Origin: an uncultured Clostridium sp.
Lineage (GTDB): Bacteria > Bacillota > Clostridia > TANB77 > CAG-508
Direction: 5' to 3'
Length of the DNA: 15,790 nucleotides
Assembly (NCBI GenBank): GCA_900555085.1
Contig: USJU01000026.1
Location: 1-15,790 of the forward strand
The notes under the pieces were generated by a model. It saw nothing but the letters and a program-made list of their open reading frames with translations, was not told the DNA's origin and ran no database searches. The position numbers and the translations under genes were made by a program. This document shows positions 6,243 to 13,236 of the stretch, in pieces; position 1 is the stretch's first letter; the number at the start of each line of letters is the position of its first letter.

Positions 6243-8681
6243 TTATTTTACAATTATTTTTCCGTCTTTTGCTGCTATTTTAACTTCTTCTCCTGCTTTT
6301 ATTTTTCCATCTAAAATGTATTCTGCTAAACTATCTTCTACTATGTTTTGTATTGTTCTTCTTAGTGGTCTTGCTCCATATGATTTATCTATTCCTTTTT
6401 CTGTGACTAATTTTTTTACTGACTTTTCTATTTTTAATTCTATTCCTTGCTCTTTCATTCTTCTTTCTACTTCTTTTAGCATTAAATCTATTATTTTATC
6501 TATTTCTGTATCTGTTAATTTGTGGAATACTATTGTTTCATCTATTCTGTTTAAAAATTCTGGACGAAATTCTTTTTTTAGTTCTGCCATTACTTCTTTT
6601 TTAGTATTTTCATATTCTTTGTTATCATTTTCTTTATTTTCTGAAAAACCTAGTGATTTTTTATCTGTTATTAATCTTGCTCCTATGTTAGATGTCATTA
6701 TTATCACTGTGTTTTTAAAGTCTACTGTTCTTCCTTGACTATCTGTTAATCTACCATCATCTAATATTTGTAATAATATATTCATTACATCTGGATGAGC
6801 TTTTTCTATTTCATCAAATAATATTACACTATATGGTTTTCTTCTTATTTTTTCTGTTAATTGTCCACCTTCATCAAATCCTACATATCCTGGAGGTGCA
6901 CCTATTAATTTTGCAGTTGAATGACCCTCCATAAATTCGCTCATATCAACTCTTATCATTGCATCTTCGTTTCCAAATAAGCATTCTGCTAATGCTTTTG
7001 AAAGTTCTGTTTTACCAACTCCTGTTGGTCCTAAAAATAAGAATGAACCTATTGGTCTTTTGGGATCTTTTAACCCTACTCTACTTCTTCTTATTGCTTT
7101 GCTTACTGCTTCTACTGCTTCTTCTTGTCCTACAACTCTTTTATGCAATTCTTCTTCTAATTTTTTTAATTTTTTATTTTCATCTTGTGTTATTTTTTTA
7201 GTAGGAATTCCTGTCCAAGAAGAAATAACTTCTGCAATATTTTCTTCTGTAAGCATTGTTATAGATTTTGTTTTTTTGTTTTGCCATTTACTTTTTTGTT
7301 CTTCTAATTCTTCTTTTAATGTTTTTATTTCATCTCTTAATTTTGCTGCTTTTTCAAATTTTTGAACTTGAACTAATTCTTCTTTTTCTTTACCTAATTT
7401 TTCTACTTTTTCTTCTAGTTCTTTTATTGTTTTTGGCTCAGAGTATGTTTTTATTTTTATTCTAGATGCCGCTTCATCTATTAAATCTATCGCTTTATCT
7501 GGTAAAAATCTATCATTTACATATCTTACAGATAAATCTACAGCTGCTTTTATAGCTTCATCTGTTATTTTAACGTTATGATGTGCCTCATATTTATCTC
7601 TAATTCCTTTTAAAATGTTAACAGTATCTTCTTTTGAAGGTTCTGCTAAATCTACAGGACTAAATCTACGTTCTAATGCACTATCTTGTTCAATATATTT
7701 TCTATATTCATTAATTGTTGTTGCACCTATTAATTGTATTTCTCCTCTTGCAAGCAATGGTTTTAAAATATTAGCTGCATCTATTGCTCCCTCTGCTGCT
7801 CCGGCACCAACTATTGTATGAATTTCATCTATAAATAAAATTACATCTCCTGCTTTTTTTACCTCATTTAAAGACTTCTTTATTCTTTCTTCAAAGTCTC
7901 CTCTATATTTTGCACCTGCAACCATTCCAGAAATATCCATTGATACAAGTCTTTTATTTTTTAATAAATCTGGAACATCTCCTGCTATTATTTTTTGTGC
8001 CAAACCTTCTACTACAGCTGTTTTACCAACACCTGGTTCACCAATTAAACATGGATTATTTTTAGTTCTTCTTGATAAAATTTGAATAACCCTTTCAATT
8101 TCTTCACTTCTACCTATAACAGGATCTAGCTTTCCTTCTTTTGCTGATTTAGTTAAATCTGTTCCAAATTGATTTAAAGTTGGTGTAGAATTATAGCTTC
8201 CATTATTATAATTTGATTTTCCATTTGTATTTCCATTTTGTTCGTTTTCATTTTCTATTACTTTGTTTAATTCATTGAATAGCTTTGTAGGTTCAACATT
8301 TAATTCAACTAAAATTCTCGTTGCAACACTATCTCCCTCTCTCATTAAACCAAGTAATAAATGCTCTGTTCCTATATAATCTGAACCAAGTTTTTTAGCC
8401 TCTCTAAAAGCATTTTCTATAACTCTTTTTGTACGTGGAGTAAACCCAAAAGTTGCATCTAATTTATCTTCATCTTCACCTATTAAATCTTCAATTTTCT
8501 CTAAAACATTTTCACTATTAACACCTTGAAGTTCTAAAACCTTTTTAGCAATTCCAGTTTCCTCTTTTGTTAAACCATATAAAATATGTTCTGTTCCTAA
8601 ATATTTATGCCCTAATTCTATTGCTATTTCATTAGCAAATTCAATAGCATTTTGAGCACTATTTGTAAATTTATAAGTCAT
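6243..8681 (-). CDS. clpC: ATP-dependent Clp protease ATP-binding subunit ClpC
   Basis: A full-length (812-residue) Hsp100 unfoldase that feeds proteins to ClpP. In order: two Clp N repeats (about 1-140), an Asn-rich linker (about 144-170), AAA module 1 with Walker A GEPGVGKT (214-221) and Walker B ILFIDE (281-286), and a middle region with a UVR/coiled-coil segment (about 430-462) that identifies ClpC rather than ClpB or ClpA. AAA module 2 has Walker A GPTGVGKT (551-558) and Walker B VILFDE (619-624), with a LGF tripeptide at 677-679 as the likely ClpP-docking loop. The N-terminal domain in this family binds phospho-arginine tags made by McsB. It is the last gene of the CtsR operon, 15 bases after mcsB, with AGAAAGGAG upstream of its ATG. 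Confidence 0.97.
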   Translation of the reverse strand: MTYKFTNSAQNAIEFANEIAIELGHKYLGTEHILYGLTKEETGIAKKVLELQGVNSENVLEKIEDLIGEDEDKLDATFGFTPRTKRVIENAFREAKKLGSDYIGTEHLLLGLMREGDSVATRILVELNVEPTKLFNELNKVIENENEQNGNTNGKSNYNNGSYNSTPTLNQFGTDLTKSAKEGKLDPVIGRSEEIERVIQILSRRTKNNPCLIGEPGVGKTAVVEGLAQKIIAGDVPDLLKNKRLVSMDISGMVAGAKYRGDFEERIKKSLNEVKKAGDVILFIDEIHTIVGAGAAEGAIDAANILKPLLARGEIQLIGATTINEYRKYIEQDSALERRFSPVDLAEPSKEDTVNILKGIRDKYEAHHNVKITDEAIKAAVDLSVRYVNDRFLPDKAIDLIDEAASRIKIKTYSEPKTIKELEEKVEKLGKEKEELVQVQKFEKAAKLRDEIKTLKEELEEQKSKWQNKKTKSITMLTEENIAEVISSWTGIPTKKITQDENKKLKKLEEELHKRVVGQEEAVEAVSKAIRRSRVGLKDPKRPIGSFLFLGPTGVGKTELSKALAECLFGNEDAMIRVDMSEFMEGHSTAKLIGAPPGYVGFDEGGQLTEKIRRKPYSVILFDEIEKAHPDVMNILLQILDDGRLTDSQGRTVDFKNTVIIMTSNIGARLITDKKSLGFSENKENDNKEYENTKKEVMAELKKEFRPEFLNRIDETIVFHKLTDTEIDKIIDLMLKEVERRMKEQGIELKIEKSVKKLVTEKGIDKSYGARPLRRTIQNIVEDSLAEYILDGKIKAGEEVKIAAKDGKIIVK

Positions 8682-8696
8682 GTTCTTTTCTCCTTT

Positions 8697-9716
8697 CTAA
8701 TTATTTTCTTTAATTATATTTTTAATTACCTCCGCACGTTTTATATCACGCTCATAATTATCATTTACTTCTCCCAAATATTTTTGCAAATTAGCCGGTT
8801 TAGTATATAAATACAATTTTTTAACTTTCAAATCATCAAGTTCTTTTATTATACCTAAATCTGTTCCCAACTTTACATCTGACAAAATTTCTCTAGCTTC
8901 TTCTGAAGATATTTTCTTACAATTACTAATAATTCCAAAACTTCTATAAACTTTATCTTCTAACTCTATACTATGTTTTGCTAGATATTTTCTTGCTAAA
9001 CGTTCTTGTTCTATTATTTTTTCTACTATAATTTTCATATTATTTATAATTTCTTCTTCTGATACACCAAGAGTTTGTTTATTAGATATTTGGTACATAT
9101 CTCCTGCTGCTTTGCTTCCTTCTCCATATATTCCTCTTATATTCATTCCAAAATTATTTATAATATGCAATACTTTTTGTATATTTCCTGTTTTTGTAAG
9201 TGCTGGCAAATGTACCATTACAGATACTCTCATTCCAGTTCCTACATTTGTTGGGCAAGCTGTTAAATATCCGTATTTATCATTATATGCATAATTTAAA
9301 GCTTTTCCAAATTTAGTATCTATTTCTACCATAAGTTTTAAAAGTTCTTCAATTTCAAATCCTGGTGCAAATACTTGTAGTCTTAAATGGTCTTCTTCGT
9401 TAATCATTATACATATATTTTCTTCTTCATTAATTGCTATTGCTCCTATGTCATTTTTATTCATAACAAAATCTGGACTAACTAATCTTTTTTCCACTAA
9501 ACTCATTTTTGTTATATCGTCCATATCTTTTAGCTTTAATATTTTTAAGCCATATCCTATTGATGGTAAAACTTCTTTTATTTTATTTACAATTTCTTCA
9601 TTTTCTTTTTTAGAGCATCTTGTTTCAAAAGGATATTCTATTATATTTCTAGCAAGTCTTATTCTTGAACTTACTACAACATCAGATTCTTTTCCACTTT
9701 GTAAATACCAATTCAT
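8697..9716 (-). CDS. mcsB: Protein-arginine kinase McsB
   Basis: A 339-residue member of the phosphagen-kinase fold that phosphorylates arginine in proteins, including CtsR, and so marks them for ClpCP. Visible are SSRIRLARN (16-24, nucleotide binding), INEEDH (105-110, with the catalytic Glu pair), CPTNVGTGMR (154-163), RGIYGEGSKAAGD (194-206) and QISNKQTLG. Near the C-terminus RDIKRA (323-328) matches the RDxxRA motif that binds phospho-arginine and controls the kinase. It looks complete and active. The ATG overlaps the mcsA stop codon by one base (TAATG), so the two are translationally coupled, which fits McsA being the activator of McsB. Confidence 0.96.
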   Translation of the reverse strand: MNWYLQSGKESDVVVSSRIRLARNIIEYPFETRCSKKENEEIVNKIKEVLPSIGYGLKILKLKDMDDITKMSLVEKRLVSPDFVMNKNDIGAIAINEEENICIMINEEDHLRLQVFAPGFEIEELLKLMVEIDTKFGKALNYAYNDKYGYLTACPTNVGTGMRVSVMVHLPALTKTGNIQKVLHIINNFGMNIRGIYGEGSKAAGDMYQISNKQTLGVSEEEIINNMKIIVEKIIEQERLARKYLAKHSIELEDKVYRSFGIISNCKKISSEEAREILSDVKLGTDLGIIKELDDLKVKKLYLYTKPANLQKYLGEVNDNYERDIKRAEVIKNIIKENN

Positions 9717-10261
9717 TATTTATCATTCCTTTCAACTTTTTTTATTTCATCTCTTATTTTTGCTGCATCTTCATAGCGTTCTTCTTTTATTGCTTTATTT
9801 AGTTTTTCTTTTAAATCTAATGTTTTATCTTCTTTATTTTCTTCCTTTTTGCCTTTTTTAACTATTTTACTTTCAATTCTTTTACCTTTTCTTCCTGTAT
9901 GAATATTTGCTCCTTGAATATTTTTTAACACACCATCTATTTTATTTGAAAATACATTGTAACAATTATCACATCCAAATTTTCCTTCATTTATAAACTG
10001 TTCATATGTCATTCCACATTTTTCACATCTTTCTGGTTCTAATTCTGGAAAATCTCCTAATAATCCATAGTTTGATTTATATTCATCGAAGAAATCTCCT
10101 AAAATACTTCCAAAATTCATATTCATATCAAAGTGAATTTTGCTATTAATTCCAAGTTTTTCAGCACATTCCTCACATAGAATAAATTCCTTTTTTTCTC
10201 CATTTATTATTTGTGTATATCTTACATTTGCATTGTTTTTACCACAATTTTGACATTTCAT
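9716..10261 (-). CDS. mcsA: McsA, zinc-binding activator of McsB
   Basis: A 181-residue protein with the layout of McsA. A first Cys4 zinc site has Cys3, Cys6, Cys29 and Cys32. A second has Cys79, Cys82, Cys97 and Cys100. A basic linker (about 123-145) leads to a C-terminal UVR motif (about 148-176, KEKLNKAIKEERYEDAAKIR). McsA activates the McsB kinase and links CtsR control to heat and thiol/metal stress. The gene sits 14 bases after the ctsR stop and overlaps mcsB by one base. All eight cysteines are present. Confidence 0.95.
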   Translation of the reverse strand: MKCQNCGKNNANVRYTQIINGEKKEFILCEECAEKLGINSKIHFDMNMNFGSILGDFFDEYKSNYGLLGDFPELEPERCEKCGMTYEQFINEGKFGCDNCYNVFSNKIDGVLKNIQGANIHTGRKGKRIESKIVKKGKKEENKEDKTLDLKEKLNKAIKEERYEDAAKIRDEIKKVERNDK

Positions 10262-10275
10262 TTTTTATTCTCCTT

Positions 10276-10720
10276 TCAAATTAAATTTAAAATCATATTT
10301 TTAAATATATTAGCTCGAATTTTGTCTTTATTTTCTTTAGCCAAATTAAGTACATTATCACTTGTTGCTACCTTTAAAAGTTTTGCCTCTTTTTCATTTA
10401 TTATTTGATATGACAAAAAATTACTTATAAAAATATCAACTTCGTTTGCGGATAAACTTTCTCCCAAATTTTGAATTATATGCATTAAATATTCACTTTT
10501 GGTTACATTAACTTTTCTTATTTTTATGTTTCCTCCACCTCCGGCGTTTGCTTTCTACATAATAGCCTTGTGATGGTTTAAATCTTGTTGATATAACATA
10601 ATTTATTTGTGATGGTACACAATTAAAGTGTTCTGCAAGCTCATTTCTTTGAATTTCTATAAATTCATCTTCTGCAAGCATATCTTTTAAAAAATTTTCT
10701 ATTACATCTGATATCCTCAT
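10276..10720 (-). pseudogene. ctsR: ctsR, heat-shock repressor gene split by a +1 frameshift
   Basis: CtsR represses clp and heat-shock genes by binding direct repeats of the heptamer RGTCAAA. The first frame (10720-10508) gives 70 residues with the helix-turn-helix NELAEHFNCVPSQINYVISTRF region and then reads ESKRRRWRKHK to a stop. Removing one C near 10543-10544 restores ESKRGGGG followed by NIKIRKVNV, then MHIIQNLGESLSANEVD and the normal C-terminal domain to the stop at 10276 (147 residues, family about 150). Read alone, the second frame has an ATG at 10485. The break falls exactly in the Gly-rich wing, which contacts DNA and senses heat. The ATG at 10720 has AAAGGAG. The rest of the gene looks unspoilt, so a recent mutation or a sequencing error is more likely than old decay. 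Programmed frameshifting is possible but has no evident slip site. Confidence 0.85.
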
Positions 10721-10732
10721 CTTCTTCTCCTT

Positions 10733-10755
10733 TTTGACTTTGACTTTCTTTGACT
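10733..10755 (-). promoter_or_regulatory. CtsR operator with three heptamer repeats
   Basis: On the minus strand AGTCAAA (10755-10749), a 3-base spacer GAA, and AGTCAAA (10745-10739) exactly match the CtsR box RGTCAAA-NAN-RGTCAAA. A third AGTCAAA (10739-10733) overlaps the second by one base. The operator lies in the leader between the promoter and the ctsR ribosome binding site, giving autoregulation of the operon. Confidence 0.88.
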
Positions 10756-10772
10756 TTTATTTTATTTTTATT

Positions 10773-10792
10773 GGGCAGATTATTTTCTGCCC
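10773..10792 (-). other. Hairpin at the 5' end of the ctsR operon transcript
   Basis: GGGCAGA (10773-10779) pairs with TCTGCCC (10786-10792) around a 6-base loop. From the predicted start near 10796 the transcript would begin almost at once with this GC-rich stem. No U-run follows on the minus strand, so it is not a terminator for the upstream gene. A 5' stabilising hairpin is the simplest reading. Confidence 0.5.
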
Positions 10793-10802
10793 TACTTTTT
10801 AC

Positions 10803-10831
10803 ATTATAGTTACATAAAAACTTATTTTCAA
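10803..10831 (-). promoter_or_regulatory. Promoter of the ctsR-mcsA-mcsB-clpC operon
   Basis: TTGAAA (10831-10826) and a perfect TATAAT (10808-10803) are 17 bases apart on the minus strand, a housekeeping-sigma promoter. The CtsR operator lies about 40-60 bases downstream of the predicted start. Confidence 0.75.
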
Positions 10832-10860
10832 CTTTACTTTTTGTTTATATATTTTTATTT

Positions 10861-11295
10861 TTATGCGTTTATTTTTGTTTTGCTCTTTTTTTCTTGTTTT
10901 TTCTCATTTTTACTAAATTTATTTAAAATTATTCCAACTGTATGTACTATTTTTGTTGAATTTTTATTTGCAATTTCTTTTCCTATCGCCTTTCCTCCAA
11001 CTGTTATTGCTGCAACCAAAGCACTTATTATAAATTGTATATTGAATGTAAGCTCAAAAGTTTCTGTAATTTTTACAGATATAATGGCACTTATTGCACC
11101 ACTCAAAACTCCACATATATCTCCTACTACATCTGCACAAAAATTTGCAACTTTTGCTGCATTTTTTATTAGATGTATAGATGCTTTTGAACCTTTTACT
11201 TTTTTTGTTGCTTTTGCATGAAATTCATATTCATTTGCAACTGTAACTGCAACACCAACTATATCGAATACAATACCTAGAAATACCACTAACAC
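10861..11295 (-). CDS. CorB-like small membrane protein, start uncertain
   Basis: Membrane protein with the patterns FDIVGVAVTVANEYEFHAKA, KVKGSKASIHLIKNAAKVANFCADVVGDICGVLSGA and a second hydrophobic part (about 85-115), then a Lys-rich tail. I recall similar clostridial proteins annotated as Mg2+/Co2+ transporter CorB-like; they are short, lack CBS domains, and their activity is unproven. The first usable start in frame is GTG at 11295 (144 residues), but it sits inside a hydrophobic helix and has no ribosome binding site. The frame stays open to 11451 and the extra residues (KENSGLKWLVTVFITTFILS and onward) form a normal first membrane helix, so the true protein probably starts near 11450. 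An AGAAGGG lies there, followed by a TTG in another frame. Confidence 0.65.
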   Translation of the reverse strand: MLVVFLGIVFDIVGVAVTVANEYEFHAKATKKVKGSKASIHLIKNAAKVANFCADVVGDICGVLSGAISAIISVKITETFELTFNIQFIISALVAAITVGGKAIGKEIANKNSTKIVHTVGIILNKFSKNEKKQEKKSKTKINA

Positions 11296-11559
11296 TAAAA
11301 TGAGTGTAGCTGGTATTAATGTTAAATTATTTAGTGCATTTGTTGAAATAAATGAAAATGTTATTGATAAAATAAATGTTGTTATAAAAACTGTTACAAG
11401 CCATTTCAGCCCTGAATTTTCTTTATCTTTATTTGCTTTATCTATTTTTGTTCAATCCCTTCTAATTATTATTTTAGATGGTAAAAAGCTAAGTAAATTT
11501 TACGGTTTAGGTCTAGTCGAATTTCTCTATTTTCTACTAAATATTACTATTTAGCCGTT

Positions 11560-12036
11560 TCCGTTTAAAGAAAATATTCATAAAATGAACACCAGATCAC
11601 CACTTAAATCCGTACCTTAATCCTTAGCTTTCCTAGTTCTTAAATGAACTAACAGCCTAGAAGTTTTCCTTAACATACTTTATTCTGTTATTAGTCTTTT
11701 TTGCAAAGGCAATTTCATAACTAAAAATTTAAAAATTTGGCCGAATTTTTTAATTTTTGATAAATTAATCCCAATACCTTCACTCGAGACAGGCTACACT
11801 ATGTATTTTGTGTCTTGGCACTCAACATAGGTTATACTTAAGATGCAACTTAAGCCTCCGCGAAATGAGGGAATCATATATATGCCATTATATACTACCC
11901 TAATTCCTTTACTCCCTGCAAACACACAAAACTGGCATTTCGCGCACAAACAAGAAACTTCAACGATGTGCCCTTTAGTGGATTTTTAGCCCCACCCTCA
12001 TAATAGACAGTATGACTAGAATAATGCACCATCGCC
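11560..12036 (-). ncRNA. Large structured non-coding RNA, family not recognised
   Basis: A gene-free stretch with its own strong promoter and many helices on the minus strand. CGAU-GUGC (12034-12026) pairs with GCAC-AUCG (11971-11964) with one bulged G and encloses GUGGG/UCCAC (11995-11991 with 11982-11978). CGCGAAAUG (11944-11936) pairs perfectly with CAUUUCGCG (11867-11859), and AGGGA/UCCCU (11917-11913 with 11872-11868) stacks directly inside it. Further hairpins are CUUAAG/CUUAAG (11854-11837), AGACA/UGUCU (11815-11787) and a 15-base AU stem (11758-11723, one mismatch, loop CGGCCA). The GC content is visibly higher than in flanking spacers. I do not see the hallmark motifs of tmRNA, RNase P, SRP RNA or an M-box. 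The 3' end is not clear: no good terminator is visible before the CorB-like gene. Confidence 0.55.
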
Positions 12037-12040
12037 AAAG

Positions 12041-12069
12041 ATTATATCACATATAAAAAAGGCGGTCAA
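12041..12069 (-). promoter_or_regulatory. Near-consensus promoter of the structured RNA
   Basis: TTGACC (12069-12064) and TATAAT (12046-12041) with 17 bases between them, on the minus strand. This is one of the best sigma-A-type matches in the window. No ribosome binding site or coding frame follows, and the predicted start (about 12036) coincides with the first base-paired helix of the RNA. Confidence 0.75.
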
Positions 12070-12116
12070 TAATTGATTATAAGTCTATTTCTTAATTTCT
12101 CTACAAAAAAACAAAA

Positions 12117-12140
12117 AAGAATGCATTTTTTTGCATTCTT
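12117..12140 (-). terminator. Terminator of the sepF-divIVA operon
   Basis: AAGAATGCA (12140-12132, minus sense) pairs with TGCATTCTT (12125-12117) around six A residues, followed by a U-run. It abuts the divIVA stop at 12141 and separates the operon from the RNA promoter. Confidence 0.85.
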
Positions 12141-12590
12141 CTAATCTTCATTTACATCTTTTAATAATTCTAATTGTGATATTAATAAAGCTTCCATTTT
12201 TGCTTTATATATATCAAATTGTTTTTTAGTATCTTCTACTTGTTTTTTCTTAGTTATTATTTCTAGTTCTAAGTCATCTACATTTTTTTGTGCATTTCCT
12301 TTGGCATCTGCTATTATTTGATCTGCTTGTTGTCTTGCAACTTTTTTTACTTCTTCTGCTGTAGATTGTGCCATTATTAATGTACTTTGTAATGTTTCTT
12401 CTATATTTTTATAATGTTCTAAATTTTTATTTAATTCCTCAACTTTAGATTTTGTTTCTTGTAATTCTTTATACATTTTTTCATAATCTACTGTCAATTC
12501 GTCTAGGAAATCGTCTACTTCGTCTATACTGTATCCATTCATCATTTGTTTAGAGAATTTTTTATTTTCTATATCTAATGGTGTTAGCAT
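12141..12590 (-). CDS. divIVA: DivIVA-family cell-division/polarity protein
   Basis: A 149-residue coiled-coil protein. The N-terminus MLTPLDIENKKFSKQMMNGYSIDEVDDFLDEL is the DivIVA/GpsB membrane-binding lipid domain, with the LTPLDI start and GY-x-x-x-EVDDFLD motif. A coiled coil runs from about 35 to 130. Proteins of this family bind curved membrane at septa and poles and recruit division or cell-wall factors. It is the second gene after sepF (37-base gap), with AAGGAGG 7 bases before the ATG, and is followed by a strong terminator. The sepF-divIVA neighbourhood is the usual one for true DivIVA in Gram-positive division clusters, so I prefer DivIVA over GpsB. Confidence 0.92.
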   Translation of the reverse strand: MLTPLDIENKKFSKQMMNGYSIDEVDDFLDELTVDYEKMYKELQETKSKVEELNKNLEHYKNIEETLQSTLIMAQSTAEEVKKVARQQADQIIADAKGNAQKNVDDLELEIITKKKQVEDTKKQFDIYKAKMEALLISQLELLKDVNED

Positions 12591-12627
12591 TATATTTCCT
12601 CCTTAAATGTTATTACTTTTTATATAC

Positions 12628-13113
12628 TTATCCGTTGTTTCTTAGCCATGATACTGATAATTTATTTTTTATTTCTTCTCTAGCCATTTCGTTTGTTATT
12701 TCATAGTTCATTGGTGCTACTAGGAATATTGAATTAGATACTTTTTGAATATGTCCATTCAATGCAAATACTCCACCACTTATAAAATCTACAATTCTTC
12801 TAGCTACGTCTTTATTAACGTATTCTAAGTTTACAATTACAGATTTTTTTTGTTTTAATGATTCACATATTTCTTCTGATTGTTCAAATGTTGTTGGTTG
12901 TGATATAACCATTTTTATTGCTTGTGCTTGTGGCATTGCAACTACTTTGTTTTTTCTACCTAGATTTCCGAAGATTCCTTTTCCTTCATTTTCTTCGTCT
13001 TCTTCATATTCGTCATAATCGTAATCCATTTCGTTTTCGTAATCTTCGTCTTCTTCTCTTTCAGCTCCCATTCCTAATGTTTCCCATAATTTATTCATTA
13101 TAGCTCCTGCCAT
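12628..13113 (-). CDS. sepF: Cell division protein SepF
   Basis: A 161-residue SepF. The N-terminal MNKLWETLG segment is the amphipathic membrane-binding helix. It is followed by an acidic, Tyr/Glu/Asp-rich linker (about 18-46) and the SepF domain (about 60-155), including VVNLEYVNKDVARRIVDFISGGVFALNG with a normal ending SVSWLRNNG. SepF rings or filaments tether FtsZ to the membrane and shape the septum. The ATG at 13113 lies 8 bases after AGGAGG. A second ATG (codon 6), just before NKLWETLG, also has AGGAG in front and could be the native start. The promoter at 13154-13182 and a repeat array upstream point to regulated expression. The usual neighbour yggS (PLP protein) is missing. Confidence 0.93.
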   Translation of the reverse strand: MAGAIMNKLWETLGMGAEREEDEDYENEMDYDYDEYEEDEENEGKGIFGNLGRKNKVVAMPQAQAIKMVISQPTTFEQSEEICESLKQKKSVIVNLEYVNKDVARRIVDFISGGVFALNGHIQKVSNSIFLVAPMNYEITNEMAREEIKNKLSVSWLRNNG

Positions 13114-13153
13114 TTGAACAACCTCCTAAAATTTATCTTTTATGTATGCACAT

Positions 13154-13182
13154 AGTATCCTACTTTTTTTATTTTTTGTCAA
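13154..13182 (-). promoter_or_regulatory. Promoter of the sepF-divIVA operon
   Basis: A perfect TTGACA (13182-13177) and GATACT (13159-13154) with a 17-base A-rich spacer on the minus strand. The predicted start is near 13147, about 34 bases before the sepF ATG. Confidence 0.75.
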
Positions 13183-13194
13183 CACTTTTATGCA

Positions 13195-13236
13195 TTGTAA
13201 TTTTTTTTTAATCTTATTGTAATATTTTTGTAATAT
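13195..13236. promoter_or_regulatory. Second 11-base direct-repeat array, WalR/PhoP-like operator
   Basis: TTGTAA begins at 13195, a degenerate TTTTAA at 13206, TTGTAATAT at 13217 and TTGTAATAT at 13228: an exact 11-base period. TGTAAT-ATTTT-TGTAAT (13218-13234) fits the WalR box TGTWAH-N5-TGTWAH. The array begins 13 bases upstream of the sepF -35 box, where an activator would sit, and is in the same orientation as the array at 5235-5276. Confidence 0.55.

Noticed and set aside
6316..7821. Several plus-strand frames opposite clpC
   Set aside because: Leu/Phe/Ser-rich products typical of the antisense of an AT-rich gene; no start signals.
10508..10720. A short stand-alone helix-turn-helix gene
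   Set aside because: The one-base correction gives a full-length CtsR, so this is the N-terminal part of a split gene.
11300..11554. Plus-strand open frame of 84 codons
   Set aside because: It is antisense to the upstream extension of the CorB-like gene, has no ribosome binding site, and the minus-strand reading gives a normal membrane helix.
11560..12036. RNase P RNA, because gpsB (a DivIVA relative) lies beside rnpB in Bacillus
   Set aside because: The universal GAGGAAAGUCC and ACAGAA-type RNase P motifs are not present on either strand.
11560..12036. M-box riboswitch or T-box leader for the CorB-like gene
   Set aside because: Too long, and neither the M-box core (GGUGAGGCUCC type) nor a T-box GGGUGGNACCGCG sequence is present.
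13195..13236. CRISPR-like or simple satellite repeat
   Set aside because: Units are only 11 bases with no spacers and lie just upstream of a promoter; an operator array explains them better.
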